DNA of 64,000 nucleotides from Xiphias gladius (taxonomy: Eukaryota; Chordata; Actinopteri; Istiophoriformes; Xiphiidae). The number at the start of each line of letters is the position of its first letter. The first letter of the stretch is position 1. Below the pieces are notes generated by a model. That model saw only the letters and a list, made by a program, of their open reading frames with translations. It was not told where the DNA came from and did no database searches. This document shows, one piece after another, positions 1-12,708 of the stretch. A program made the translations under genes and the position numbers. The stretch covers positions 11,606,026 through 11,670,025 of the forward strand of contig NC_053406.1 of NCBI RefSeq assembly GCF_016859285.1, written 5' to 3'.

Positions 1-59
1 TAGAAGGAGGTACTCCACCACTTATCATACTTTTTCCACTGAAACACATTGTTGATCTG

Positions 60-790
60 TAGTGTTTTAAAAAGAAAAAGGCTGTTTTGTTCATTCATTG
101 ATTACAAAAAGGCGTTCGATGCAGTTTGGAAGGATGCATTCTGATAAAAACTCTCAAAAGAAGCTATTACTGGTACATTCTTGGATGTAGTAATGAATAT
201 GTAAAAAAAACATCAAATCATGTGTATTTGCTAATGGTATTAAATCTGAGTTTTTTTGCAAGCCTAGCAGGAGTTAGACAGGACGAATATTTATAGCAAT
301 TTTTTTGCATTATTTGTCAATGACCCAGAGGACTATCTAGCCGCCAGCCATTCTGATGACACAATAATAGATAGCTATATCCAGCTTATGGTGCTGATGT
401 ATGCAGATGATAGCATCATTATGTCTACAACAAAGGAACTGTTACAGTAAGCAATAGACTATACTGTACGTGTGATTTCTGCGAGAAATGGAAATTGGAA
501 AGTTAATAATGATAAAACTAAAATCACAGTTTTTGATTGTAGAAAAGCTGATATTAGGAAAGTTTGTACGCAATGGAGAAAATCTAGAGACTGTTGATTG
601 CTTTAAATGTCTCAGTGTCGTTATGAATTACAGTGATTCATTTAAGATAGCTGTTGAGGAGCTCCATCAGCAGGCCTCCTGTGCAATGTTTGCCATTTTC
701 TGTAAATGTATAAAATTTGATTTATCTGTAGATATCACACTAGGCTTTTTTTTACGCAAGTGCTCCATACCATGTGATCATGGTCCTGAG
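60..790 (+). pseudogene. Non-LTR retrotransposon reverse transcriptase remnant
   Basis: Translated pieces of a LINE-type reverse transcriptase are visible on the plus strand. At about 94-138 the frame reads FIDYKKAFDAVWKDA, the typical motif of the RT fingers/palm. At about 388-430 it reads LMYADDSIIM, which contains the catalytic YADD box. Around 505-545 it reads NDKTKITVFD, and 562-770 encodes a stretch with ENLETVDCFKCLSVV and IAVEELHQQAS, the region that follows the palm in these elements. In-frame stops and shifts separate the blocks, and spacing between the first motif and YADD is roughly normal, so this is an old, inactive copy cut by the window edge. I cannot assign the clade with confidence. 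No target-site duplication is visible. Confidence 0.8.
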
Positions 791-1465
791 TCACATAAGT
801 AAGATTCTGAAAGAGTCTGACAGGAGTCAGCAAAACTAAAGGGCAATTCTTAACATTCATCCATCCGGTTTTGTAGTTTTCATGTTTCTGTAAATTGTCT
901 TTATCTAGTGGTCCTCTCCTGACACATAAAGATATTTTTGTTGGCTTAAATCCTGACACCACTGCAGCTTTTGCATTGAGGTCACATTCGGAGCAGCAGT
1001 TTATGAGTGAGACTGAGCTCATGCTGTGTTTACCAATCGCCTCCGGATACGAAATGCTGGGGCCTCGTTTATGAGCTGGCACATTGATTCCCTCGTCACT
1101 TTAATTTTAAAAAAGCTCATTGTACTCACACCTTGTTCATAGCAATGCAGGTAATAAAGCTAAACCTTCCATCTATCAGTTGTAATTGCCTTTAGGAGGC
1201 AGAAAAAAAGTGTGTGACTGAGCTTCAGTGCCCCCACGGGATAACTGTTCCTGTTTACTTTAAATTAAAGCCGGGGCTGGTTTTGGTAACACAGAGCAGG
1301 GAACTTATACACATTTGTCAAGTTTAAGTTTTAAAAAATGCTAATGTAAAGTTTTCTACATTTAGTCCAAATGAAAACTTTATTTACTTAATGTATTTAT
1401 TGTCTAGATATTTTAATAATTAGTCATCACACTTGCTATAGACATGGGGACCCTTGCGGTTACAG
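791..1465. other. Intergenic, no gene recognised
   Basis: AT-rich sequence between the RT remnant and the first fold-back element. A 115-codon minus-strand open frame (735-1082) has no recognisable domain or splice signals and is not called. Confidence 0.6.
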
Positions 1466-1945
1466 TGCTTAAAGGAATAGTTCAAAATTTCAGGAAATGT
1501 GCTGTTCACTTCTTTGCTGAGAGTTAGATGAGAGGATTGATACTAATGTAATATTTGTACAATAAATAAGAAGCTAAGGCCAGCAGCCTGTTTCAGTTAG
1601 CCTGGCTCTGTCCAAAGGTTTAAAAAATCTGCTTACCTGCACCTCTAACGCTCACTTGTTAACACATTAGGTGCCAGACTGTTTCTTGGCCAGTCACAGT
1701 GACTTCTTGAAGTGTTGTTATCACCATCACTTTCCACATTAAACAAACAAGATATAAAGTGTTAAGTAGTGAACTTTAGAAGTGCTAGTAGGCAGAGTTT
1801 GTTACCTTTGGACAGAATCCAGCTAACTGTTTCCACCTGTTTCCAGTCATTATGCTAAGCTAAGCTAAATGGCTGCTCGCTGTGGCGTCATATTTAGCAG
1901 ACATGAGAGCTGTATTGATGTTGACATTTATATATCTGCAAGAAG
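1466..1945 (+). mobile_element. Fold-back MITE-like element, copy A (degraded)
   Basis: Begins with TTAAAGGAATAGTTCAAAAT and continues through an 'AGTTAGCCTGGCTCTGTCC' block, then runs through the complementary block (AACCTTTGGACAGA near 1803-1816 against TCTGTCCAAAGGTT near 1607-1620). The two halves are therefore inverted copies. It belongs to the same family as the copies at 3725-4393 and 4396-4722. The termini are eroded. The family is non-coding and presumably mobilised in trans by a DNA transposase. Confidence 0.6.
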
Positions 1946-2868
1946 ATATCTAGAAACATAAAATATAGATACACCTGTCAGTATAATGCAGTACTGTACT
2001 GTACTCAGCAAAAACTGAACACTCTAACCTTCATGAAAGTTGGATTTATTGCAGGACTCTTGTGTTTGTATTAGACTCCATTAGTTGTAGCTAGGCATAC
2101 CTAATAAACTGCCAACTGGGTGTATAGTCAAAACAAATTATAAGACTGAGCTGCATTTGACTCAATTTGGGGATTTTTTTTAATGGGACCTTCAGTTTCT
2201 TTTTCATTTATTTGTAATGCACTTTTAAGCTTCTAATTAACCATCTTTTATTCATCTTACTTTATATTTGTAAAAACATATAGTTTTTTCATAATAGTGT
2301 GGTAGGATGATCTTGTGGCTCGTTGTCTTCCTGTGACCCACCATTGGCTCTCACCATTTGAAAAAACACTTGCCCCGGGTGGTGTCACTGACAGATGTCC
2401 AGCGCATGGATAAGTTAATGAGTCTTACCCCACCTGACTGCCCGCCAGGCTCTGCTATAAAGAGTGTGGCCTATCATGTGTTACCTGGCCGTGCTCTCAG
2501 TGTGAGAGGATGTTAATTGGCGGTGAGGCGCCAGTCTCTCCCGAGCCCTCCTCTGGCGTCAGTCAGAGCCAGGAAAGGTGGCATAAAGCCTGGCCTCGGA
2601 GTGCTCCAGACTCCCTGGTTCCAGAGGGAACCAGAAGGCATGATCCAGTGTGTGGAGGCCATCCCTGAAGCACACACCTGGATTGAACTTGTACTCTTGA
2701 ATGGAAAACCTGCCTGGAAAGAACCACGGGGAACTCAAAGTTTTTCTCTCAGGAATAAAAAGGGGAATTATTTTCAATTTAAAAGCCAGAGTGGCTCAGA
2801 GAAAAACTCCTGTCTCCGGCTTAGTGCCATGCAGAGTTCCCTCCCGGCTGATTGGACTTCATCCAACG

Positions 2869-2898
2869 TGTGTGTGTGTGTGTATGTGTGTGTGTGTC
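2869..2898. repeat. (TG)n microsatellite
   Basis: Interrupted TG dinucleotide run with one TATG interruption. Confidence 0.95.
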
Positions 2899-3257
2899 TC
2901 TCCTGGCTCCCGTCTGCCGTCCGTCTGCCTCCCCTGGATTGGACTCCTGTCGCCTTTGCAGTGAAGGGCCACTCAACCTGGGTGGATATTCTTTCCCTCA
3001 CATCTGCTATGAATTTACCGGAGCCAAGCCATTCAAAGACTCCTTTATGGAGCCGTCAGGAGCCCTGTGACTGCTTGCTATTAAGACACGTGCACACTTA
3101 ATACACATGTACACCTTTGCACACACACACACGCATACAAGTAAGTGTATTCGTGTACACATTTACACTCATGCCTACATTTAAATATGCATTTTAAAAT
3201 ATGGTGTGCTGTCTTTTTCTGTCTGTCTTTCTCGTTCCCATATATTTAGATACACAG

Positions 3258-3259
<2 letters not shown>

Positions 3260-3309
<50 letters not shown>
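3260..3309. repeat. (CA)n microsatellite
   Basis: About 25 uninterrupted CA units. It accounts for the His-Thr-rich open frames at this position. Confidence 0.97.
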
Positions 3310-3314
<5 letters not shown>

Positions 3315-3724
3315 AACACATACATAAAATACATGTACATAGACACCTCCAGAATACACAAAAATCTGAACTTAAGTCAGCCCCAACAGCTGCAGCCTTC
3401 TTTTTTTTTTTTTTTTAAAGTGATTCACCCGTGCATGGTGGATTGGTGCATGGGTGGTTATTGGGCCATTACACACTTTAATCTATTTATTGCTGACATC
3501 CTTCTCACTAGGCATATCCACACTCCAGAGAAACATGAGCTGTGACAGCAGCAGGATCAGAGTGCAGTGATCAACTTAATTTAGGAAAGAAAAAGGTGCT
3601 CTTGGGAAACAGGTCTGGTGTGACAGGAAATTATTCTACATTTTTCCCTTTCTATTATTAGATTACGATTCTAACTTTTTCCAGCTCTGCTTCACACTTC
3701 TTATCAAATGTCAATATAATTTTA

Positions 3725-4393
3725 ATGCAATAGTTTGACATTTTGAAAGCTAATTTGCTTTTTTGCCACGTGTTAGATTCAAAGAATGATACATCTCTCA
3801 GGTACGGTATTAAGCTAAGGCCTGCAGTCGGTTAGCTTAGCCTGGCTGTGTCAAGGAAAACAAAATCTGCCTTCCAACACTTCTAAAGTTCCCTACATAA
3901 CACATTTTATCTGTTTTGTTTTTTTGTTTTTTTTAAATCCATCCAAAAACTGAAAACACACAACCCCCACAAAAATGTCACCTGATGTTTTTTTATTTAC
4001 TTGTTTTTGTACCTCGGACAGAGAGTTTAGTTTAGCACAACTAGCCCAGCTCTGTCCAGAGGTGACAAAATCTGCCGACCAACTCTAAAGCTCACTAGAT
4101 GACATCTTATATCTCATATCTTTGACTTGTACAAAAACCTAAGTGTAAAAACAACAAGTTAAAGTTTCATAAGTGGTTATGTGCGGAACTATTTCTTAGC
4201 CAGGTGCAGTAACAAAATCAGGCTAATTGTTTTTCCCTCTTTCCAGTCTTTATGCTAACCTAACTGACTGCTGGCTCTAGCCTTACACTATACATATTTA
4301 ACGGACCAGTGAGAGTTGTATTGATTTTTTCACCCAAATCTGTGCAAGAAAGCAAATAACTGCAGTGCCTAAAATGTCAAACTATTTCTTTAA
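3725..4393 (+). mobile_element. Fold-back MITE-like element, copy B (near full length)
   Basis: The left terminus reads AATAGTTTGACATTTT at 3729-3744 and the right terminus reads AAAATGTCAAACTATT at 4371-4386. These are exact inverted complements over 16 nt, followed by TTCTTTAA. Internal blocks (TTAGCCTGGCTGTGTC, CACTAGATGACATCTTATATCTC) match copies A and C. No coding capacity. The element is about 670 bp with both termini preserved, so it is the best reference copy in the window. Confidence 0.75.
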
Positions 4394-4395
4394 GA

Positions 4396-4722
4396 AAGTT
4401 GGAAATAGGGGCTAGCCTGGCTCAGTCTAATGGTCCAAAGCTAACAAAAATCCCCCAAACAGCACCACTATAGCTACCTTATTAACACATTATATCTCTG
4501 GACACTATGTGCTGGCCAGAAAAAGTCATCCATATAACCCCTGTAAATTTTGTGCATTTTTTGGACAGAGTCAGGCGTGTGTTCTTCCAGTTGCTAAGCT
4601 AAGGTAACCCTCTCCTGGCTGTTGCTTCATATTTAACAATCAGACATGAGCCTGGTACTGATCTTCTCTTTTAACTCTGGACAAGAAAGTGAATAAGTGT
4701 ATTTCCCAGAACTATTCCTTTA
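4396..4722 (+). mobile_element. Fold-back MITE-like element, copy C (truncated)
   Basis: Starts inside the family's GCTAGCCTGGCTCAGTC block directly after copy B and ends in GTATTTCCCAGAACTATTCC plus TTTAA, the family's right terminus. The left terminus is missing. It abuts copy B with almost no spacer, which suggests nested or tandem insertion. Confidence 0.65.
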
Positions 4723-6073
4723 ACAGAAAACATTTCGAAAAAGACACGTTCTATTAAAATAAATAAGATTCAGTGGTAAAACTGAATCAAATATATATTT
4801 TTAAATCCCTCTTTGTGCTCACTCAAAACAGCGGGAGGGGAGTTAAGTGGCTTTCTATCATCCACTGCTAAGCTTTACAAACAATCCAGAGATAAACAGT
4901 ATATAGGCCTATTCAGCGTTTGGGATCACTAGCTTGACTGAATGGTAAAATGAAGCCTCAGTATGAATCATGAAAGGCCTCAGCCCACTTATTACGTCTA
5001 CAAGTTTGACTGACTTTCATCTCTCCCGTAGCACTCTCGTCCAATTGTTGCTGCTGCCATATCTGAATCCTTGAGTTCAAAGAAATCCTTGAGTGAGTTT
5101 ATTTTCTAAGGTCCTTTTTTCAGATTGCTGTTAACATTTCTAAGAATCGTGCCTTCATGTAAATCCTAAATTAAAATATTATTGATAAAGACGGAACAGG
5201 TATACCCTGCATTTACCTGTTTGATGAAAAGCCAGCTGGAGGATATAAGCACTGTAAGCAGGCCAAGTGTGTATCTTGGCACTGATGCGTCAGCTTGCAG
5301 TCATGGCAGAGAGGATATGACTGATATGTAAATGCTGCTGTTTGGAGCCTGGTCGACAGGAAGATTCAGACTGTTTCAGAAGAGTGCAGGATCCCCTTTG
5401 GGATGAGAGCTCTGTTGCCCCAAGAGAAAAGCCATCCTCTGAACTCCTCCATTTCTGCAATCCCTCACTTTTCTCCCCTTTTACTTTAGTTATATCATCA
5501 AAGGGAGAGGACGCACATCAGTGGAGAAAATTGGGGGAGAAGGCTCTGTTTTTGTGAATAATGCATTTATAATCATTTGTACTTGCACTTAAAGCAGAAG
5601 GGAGAGAGAAATTTAGGGCATGTCGCTGCTGCGGTCATTTAAGTTGGTTTTAGCACTCAATTTTCAGGTCACCTTTATGCTCTGTGAATGATTATGTTAC
5701 TTAACTTCTTTCTGTTCTGGCAGACACTCAGGATTTTTCTGACTCTTTCCCCCTTGTCCTCATTTTCTCTGCGTGCATTCCTGCAGCTGCCAACATGATA
5801 GACTACTGACTGAGCTCGTTCTTAAGTGTGCCATGATATGACACAAATCGTGTTTATGCTTACAGCTCCAGACTCCCTACATGCACCTCAACACCGACTC
5901 CAGCAGGAGAGCTTGACTCACTGTGTCATGTTGTGTGACAGCACCGGTGGGACAGGTGTCAAAAATGCAGCAGGTAGCTCTCAGTACAACCTCATCTCAA
6001 GCTGAAGACCTGTTCCAAATGTAGAGCGATGTTTATAAACATTTGTTCATTAGAGTCTTCCAAAGGTGAGAGC
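4723..6073. other. Intergenic, no gene recognised
   Basis: AT-rich sequence with several open frames of about 60-70 codons and no domain, splice context or conserved motif that I can recognise. Confidence 0.5.
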
Positions 6074-6515
6074 TATTAAAGGTGCTATCTGTAGGTTTTT
6101 GCTATCGCTACATAGCCAGTGTTAGCATTAACAGCTGTTTACTTACCTGTCTCGAAGAAACGTTACTTCATTCTTTTACTCGCCAAGAGCTGTCTCCAGC
6201 GGTGGAAAGCAACGCCAATGTTAACTCTTGTTTTGCTTCTGTTTTTATCGCTTCTTTTCTTCTACTTAAGTGAGCATGCTAACCAGCTAGCCCCGACCTT
6301 TCCCGTCTTGTGATACCCCTTTGGGACAGCGAGTCACTGTAGTTTCCAGTGTGCTCTCAGTCCAACGTGAGAGGATGAAGAAGTAGCGTTGCCCAGAGGG
6401 CGTATTCTAACCTCTGGTAAACTCAACAATGGCTGAAGCTCTTGGTAAGTAAACAGCTGTTAATGCTAATGTTGGCTATGTAGCGATAGTAAAAACTTAC
6501 ATACAGCACCTTTAA
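6074..6515. mobile_element. Fold-back MITE with inverted repeats of about 75-85 bp
   Basis: The left arm begins ATTAAAGGTGCTATCTGTA at 6074 and runs through GTTAGCATTAACAGCTG to about 6156. The right arm, about 6442-6515, is its inverted complement (CAGCTGTTAATGCTAATG ... TACAGCACCTTTAA). About 285 bp of unrelated sequence lies between the arms. There is no transposase. It is a different family from the elements at 1466-4722. Confidence 0.8.
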
Positions 6516-7764
6516 AGGTACAAATTTAAGGCTAAGTGTCTTAGTAAGGTTTTGGGCAACCACTAGCCTCGAGAGCAGCTTCAGTATGCTTTAGCATAAA
6601 TGCTACAAATCTCTGATGTCTACCTCATTTGTTACATTTCTCCACTCATTTATTCAGTTTTTCCTTTAATGAGTCATGTGTCTTTAACTATAAAAACACT
6701 GAAATTTAAAGGGTAACGTACTTAACACCAAGCTGAAAAGCAGTGTTTCACTGACCTCGCTGCACCTGTAACTACAGCTAACAGTGAGGTCGACGTGTAC
6801 CAACACACCCTGCAGTACACTTCTACATCACTGCAGCAAGGTGAGAAGTGAAGCCAATGGAGGTCAGCTGAAACTAGATTTATAGTTTGTGTCAAGTTGT
6901 GTTAAGTTGTGTTAAAAAAACTGTGCTTCAGCTACAGCAATAATTGTAAAAACACAGAGGATGTTATTTATCCTATTGCAATAGTTAATTTACAAAGTGG
7001 TTCTTTTAAAAAATCGTTTAAAGAGTCAAACCTTTTTAACCAAGCAAATTAAAGTTTTAAGAAGATGGAGAAAAGCAAGATATTTAGGTGAAATAATGTC
7101 TTTCTTCACACTATCACAATTCTTTATTTCTATATCATTGTTAATTGGATTACCATTTGTTTCCTCTATTGCAGGCCTCATGAGGTCCACAAATAACAAA
7201 AATAACGAAGAAAAAAACTAAACTACATGGTGACATTTACATATAATAGCATATAATGCCAATAATATAATAGTCACATAACATATAATAAAATAAGGAA
7301 ATAAAGTAACAAGGAAAAAATGAACAGGAGAATATAAAATGCAGCAAAACAGGAGTAAAATGTTAAATGATTGCAACATTACATTATGAAAGCTTTGATT
7401 TAAAAAACAGTTTATAGTTGTATTTATGGACCTTTTATCTTCATCACCCCTCTGTGGGTGCTGCACTGATGAGCAGTAGAACCAACTCTGCTTTAATGTG
7501 GTCACAGTAATGTGAGATTCACTTGCAGCTCATCGTGTCTGGTGGATTGAGAGTGAGAAACACACTTGTTCCCTCCTTGCCAAACGCCCTCTGCACTGAC
7601 TTGGACCTGAGGTAAATATTTGCAGGGTGGGTTGTTCTGCTCTGCTCTTATGCATACACACGCTGGGTGGATGGTTCGGTCATACACCGCTGCTGTCAGT
7701 TTGCACAGGGTTCAAAGATTAGTCTGCACATGGCCAGTGTTTGCTTGTAAGAGCACGAGAGAAC

Positions 7765-7795
<31 letters not shown>

Positions 7796-8544
7796 AACCT
7801 GTCGAGTCAGACTTTGGGATATAATAGCCACCACTGCATAAAACGTAATAATTGTACGAAATTTCTAAAGAATTCAATGGAAGTATATGTATCCAGACAC
7901 GTAAAATTAATGACATGTGTCCTGAGTTGACCTTCTATTGCTCAGTAATTTGTCTTGTCAAACCACACCCATCTGCCACTACAAGAGCTTAAAAACATGC
8001 ACACAGTGAATTATTTACAAGTGTTATTTAAACCATGTGGGATCCCCTGGAATATGCTAAGACACATGGTTCTTTGAAAGTGGTAAAAAGGAGACAATCT
8101 GAAGGTAAAGCACTGAGCCAACACATGATGTCTAACAGGAATTTGTTTCAGGCATCTCTTGTATGTGTTTCACCATTGATCAGAGCATATCAGTGTTTGG
8201 CTGTCTGACCAGAGGTGGACACGCTGGCTGCTCCTCAGGTTCAAACTGTGTTTCAAATAAAAAAATACAAAATTTCACAAAATTTCACAGGTGATTAAAT
8301 GCATGCACACTATACTGTGCTCCATCTACACCAGTTTTTTCCCACATTCCACACCACATATTTAGTAATAAAACATGTACAAAAATTAACAAACATGTGA
8401 GAAGTGTGCAACATATGAACAATGACCACTCTCTTCACTGTCATTCAAGGTCAAAAGTTCCTCTGACCTCACACAAGTGCACATAACCTTTGCTTAGCTA
8501 AAGTGGCTCTAATTGATATTATCTGACCTTTGCTGTTGATTACT
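6516..8544. other. Intergenic, repeats only
   Basis: Contains AT-rich sequence and a nine-unit GCT triplet run at about 7769-7795. No exon with splice signals or recognisable protein was found on either strand. Confidence 0.5.
7769..7795. repeat. (GCT)n triplet repeat
   Basis: About nine CTG/GCT units. The surrounding 73-codon frame has no other protein-like character. Confidence 0.95.
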
Positions 8545-8800
8545 GTTGATTCACTCTCACTGCTCCCATAGCGTCGTTTTCCTCAACAACAAAAAAAGCT
8601 CTAAAAACCCACTGTACACTACCTGCTCAGCAAATGACAGACAGACACAGTTAGCGATTAGCCGGTGAACATAGTGGAGCATTTAGCATTTGAAGAGCCA
8701 GCCAAAAACAGTTTTAAGTGTGAATATTGTACTTACATTTGCCAGGTGTACAGAAACAAAAGAATGATAATGTTGCTCCATAACTGCTGCATAGCACCAT
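8545..8800 (+). repeat. Dispersed repeat family D, copy 1
   Basis: Shares ordered blocks with 46600-46985 and 56640-56990: CACTGTACACTACCTGCTCAGC, AACAGACAGA-like segment, AGTTAGCAACT-like segment, GGAGCATTTA and AAGAGCCA, all in the same order and orientation. It is non-coding; the class is not determined. Confidence 0.6.
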
Positions 8801-10534
8801 GTACAGTCATCGATTCCTCTGAGTTCAACAGGGAGTAAAAGTTTAGTGATTAATACATGTCTCAGCTATGTTTCAAGGCGTAGGATGCACCATATGAGGA
8901 ATGAACAATATTTCACATTTTTCATTGGTTTGGAAAGACCCTGATAGACCCACCAAACGTCTAAATTGTAATATATCATGACTGTATTGTATTTTATTCA
9001 AGTTAACAAGAATTTTTTTTTAATGCTGAAGAGACTAAGCTTCCTAAGAGTGACATGATCTACATCTCAGAGTTCATTAAAGGTTCATTCAAACCGTGCA
9101 GAGTTCATTTCTGTATGTGGGTCTGAGGCTCCATTTCCCAAAACAGTCACCCACCAAAACTGACTTTCACATTGATCCAGTCAACATTGAGTCTCAATAT
9201 CAACAAAACAGACATAAAGCTTTGATTTATCTCCAACACCTCGGGGCTTGTAACTCACAATGTCCTCAGTCTGCCATTAACTTCTTTGCTTGTGGGTCAA
9301 GATAATGGACCTGCAACTTTTTTCTTCTTTTATGGCTCAAAATGCTGGAGATTTCATGGTAGACAGACACATTTATTTGGAAATACAGAGGGTTTAAGCA
9401 ATGAAAGGCCAGTAAAAATATATATAAATAAATAAATGAAACGTAGTTTTAAATTTTTATACAGAGAATAATTTAAAAAGTAGTAAAGGACAATAGAGTA
9501 CCAAAGTGAAACATCATTTTAGGTTTATTATAGCTGAATTCAGCTGCTGCTACGTTTGAACTGCCACTAATAAAGTGCTGTTTCCACTGACTTTTCACAT
9601 CTCTGACCTTTACTCTTATCCATCTTGGATTCTATACCTGTTGCCAAATTACAGATGGTTCAGAGGCTGTCAGCACCTCACTGCTAGATATTTCTTAAGA
9701 TCTCGCTGTCCTCCTTGCACTCTTTCTCCTCCATACATCACGATCTCGCGCTTCATTTTGTGTTTTTTATTTGGTGGGGATCATTGCTGCTGCCTACTAC
9801 CTGTTGAGAAATATTTTTGTTGAGAGAGCTCCTTATGAAACTGGATCAAACTACTGAATGCAGCAAAATCCTAATTTTGGTCCATAAACACCCACAGAAT
9901 CCACAATCAATGGCTGTCTAGACACTTTAATGACCTTGCATAAATACAGTATCTAGTGTCTCTTGTATCCGCAGCTTTCCACTGTCCAGACTGGAATGGA
10001 TCTTTATTTCTTTTCAGTCTAATTTAATTATGCTGTTGTTTTGTACGCAGTCTTGAAAAATGCCCATGATCAGTTAAAGTTGCACCTTCCAGTCAGATAA
10101 AAAAGAAAGTTGTATCAGTTTAAGAGTCCAGGTTGTGTAATTACACCCAACCTAAACCACTAACAGCTTCATGTTTTCCACAAAATGTTTTCATGAAACA
10201 GTCCAAGTTGCTCATCTTTCTGTGAATAATTAAACCATTTGTCTTCTGCAATGACAATTTTGGCTTCAAACCCACAATATTTGCAGGTAATTTGGCTTCT
10301 ATGTGAAGATGCAGATGTTTCTGACAAAATAGTCCACACCAGAGAGCAAGATAACTTTGACATTTTATTAAAAAGTAAAATTAGACATCAGTTGGTGGTG
10401 ACGGCTAGCTCGTTTTCGTCCCCGTTCATCCACTTTCACAAGGTTTACAGATGGCAGTGCTGTCTGTCTGACCTGGGAAGCTCATCAGCTCAACACAAAT
10501 AAAACAGGGAGAACTACGGTCTTCGTCCATAGCC
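8801..10534. other. Intergenic region 3' of baz1b
   Basis: No gene recognised. AT-rich, with short open frames only. Confidence 0.5.
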
Positions 10535-10935
10535 TTTATTGGAAATTCTTTACATGTAAATCCTCCGAACTTGCCCAAACCCAGCTTTAGAGACTATAAA
10601 TATATATATAAAAAAAGGAAGTGTAAAAGACTTTTGCAGTTCCTCCAAGAATAAAGAAAGCATTTACAGTCAGGTCTCATTTTTAGAGGGGCAGTCACCT
10701 TTTGCTTGTTCGCTGAAGTGTCAAACAATCATAACATTGATCTAACAATTGTTAATCATGTCAGGAACAAAACCAAATTTAAACAAATATAGAGGGGAGA
10801 AAAAAAAAAAAAATCAGTGGCATAATGAAACCAGTGAAATCTTGATGATAACAGCACTAGAAAAAACACAGGAGAACAGCACAGCACAGTACAGACAGAA
10901 GAGGGAAACCCACCACTGCCTTATCAGTGTGTGTG

Positions 10936-10946
10936 CATATATATAT

Positions 10947-10978
<32 letters not shown>
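10936..10978. repeat. Compound (AT)n(AC)n microsatellite
   Basis: AT dinucleotides followed by AC dinucleotides, lying inside the probable baz1b 3' UTR. Confidence 0.9.
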
Positions 10979-12616
10979 TTGCTGGCAACCTTAACACAGA
11001 CTACAGAAACTTCTGCACATTCAAAATGTATTCCATTTAGTGAGTGTTGTGTCTACTTCAAAAATAAAATCAATTTGTGCAGCACTGCCCGCTGTGTAGA
11101 AGTTACAACAAAACAAGCTGAAGAGACAAATTATACCCAGTACTATGGCGCTCCCCTGCTTTAATGGACAGTGAGGGCACAAAACAATGGCAGTCTGGTG
11201 TAACAGCAGTCCAGCAAACACAGCAGTATCACTGTATTTCTTGGAAAATGCTGGGACAAAGAGCAGGAGGAGGGCACCACCTGGTGACTGAACCAGGACA
11301 TGCTGGAAAAACTTCATTTACCTCTGAGGAGTTGCTTTAACCAACATGTTTGTCTCACTAATTCCACAGTACGGAATGACCAGGGGCATCAGGTGTTTGT
11401 CGCAAAAATGTACAAGGGAGTGACGGTTTCTGCTGCGACAATGAAAAGTACAATTACTCTGACATGTTCTCTGTATTGACTAGGAGAGCCCTGGTTAAAC
11501 TTTGCAATTTCTTGGATGTGATTAAGATCAACAAGTTATCATTTACAATACCAAATAAAATGTGCAAAAAATATCAAATATTCAAAAATGCCCGTTTTCT
11601 TAACAAACATCACATTTGTTGTTTTAAACACTGTTTACAAATGTTTATGCACATAATTTCAATAAAGTGTGGTCCTGCAGCTGCTGGCGTTATAGGTGCA
11701 CTTTACACAGGAGTGCAAACTGAGGGAGCATTGAGGTACCGGTTCTTTTTAAAGTGGCAGGGCACTACCGAGGAGGAAAGGCTGGTCAGCTCTACACACC
11801 AAGAATGAGACTGAGTCGGGTCCCTGTTTTAGAAAACACCTTGGCAACAAGAGCTGAGATGAAACTTTTTTTTTTTTTTTTTTTAAAGCATTAAAGTGAT
11901 GTAACTACAAGTGTGATCTGCAGTTGCAACCCAGCTTTTGACAGTAACTCTGAACCTGGGCTGGAAAACATCTACTACAACTAGTAAAAATCCTACCATG
12001 TTTTTCTATAGACTTGCATTTGACCAAAGATAGTCTTGGTGGCAAGATGCTTAGTATTAAGAGCGATTTACAGGTGACAGAAAAATTCATAATCAGCCAT
12101 CAGCGCTGTTTCTAAGCCGAGAAAGACTTCCTAGAGGGGTTTCAGCTACATTGACACCATCTCTTTAACAAGAAGTACTGTTAGTCAGTGAAAACACGAT
12201 GAGTTGTGAGAGAGATGTGAGTGGGACAAACATTTTACAGCTGGACTTACTAGTATTCTGAAACACCCCAGTGAAGTGATGGCTGGACTATGAGTGAAGA
12301 CTGTACTGGTGTATGGGTATAGCAAATGTAAAATACACAAAGCAGTGTGTGTGTGTGTGAGTTTGTCAACTTGGAACTGAAATTCAAATAAAAGAGTCTT
12401 AAGAGCTATGAGGACCTCTCCATTACCTCTTTTCTTGGTTGGAAAAAAAACAAAAAACAACAAACAAAAAAACATCAATATTAAACATGTTACAAATATA
12501 AATCAGTTTTCTTATCGTTTTTCAAAATATGAACATAAATTCAATAACACAAAAAAGTCCTTCTGAGGATTAAGCCCCGCTGGCTGTGGGAGGAGGAGAT
12601 GGAGGGGTCTTGATCT

Positions 12617-12640
12617 TTTTTTTTTTTTTTTTTTTTTTTT
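12617..12640. repeat. Poly(T) tract
   Basis: Run of more than 20 T residues on the plus strand, just 3' of the baz1b stop. Confidence 0.9.
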
Positions 12641-12708
12641 AATAGAAGCGGGACAGAAATTTTTAAAGCAAAGAGAGACGACAAAAACAACAAAAAGCAC
12701 TCTGGACT

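Larger units (their letters stand above)
10535..12708 (-). other. baz1b: Probable baz1b 3' UTR with candidate poly(A) signal
   Basis: The plus-strand TTTATT at 10535-10540 is AATAAA on the gene strand, about 2.17 kb past the baz1b stop, and is the best candidate polyadenylation signal I could find. The stretch holds a long T tract (about 12617-12640), an AT/AC microsatellite (10938-10978) and no other gene. A shorter UTR ending earlier cannot be excluded. Confidence 0.4.

Noticed and set aside
735..1082. 115-codon minus-strand open frame
   Set aside because: No recognisable domain, overlaps the RT remnant on the other strand, and has no splice or promoter support.
2440..3101. Possible gene around a TATAAA-like site and a 194-codon frame (2517-3101)
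   Set aside because: The frame runs through a TG microsatellite, has no recognisable family, and lacks splice signals.
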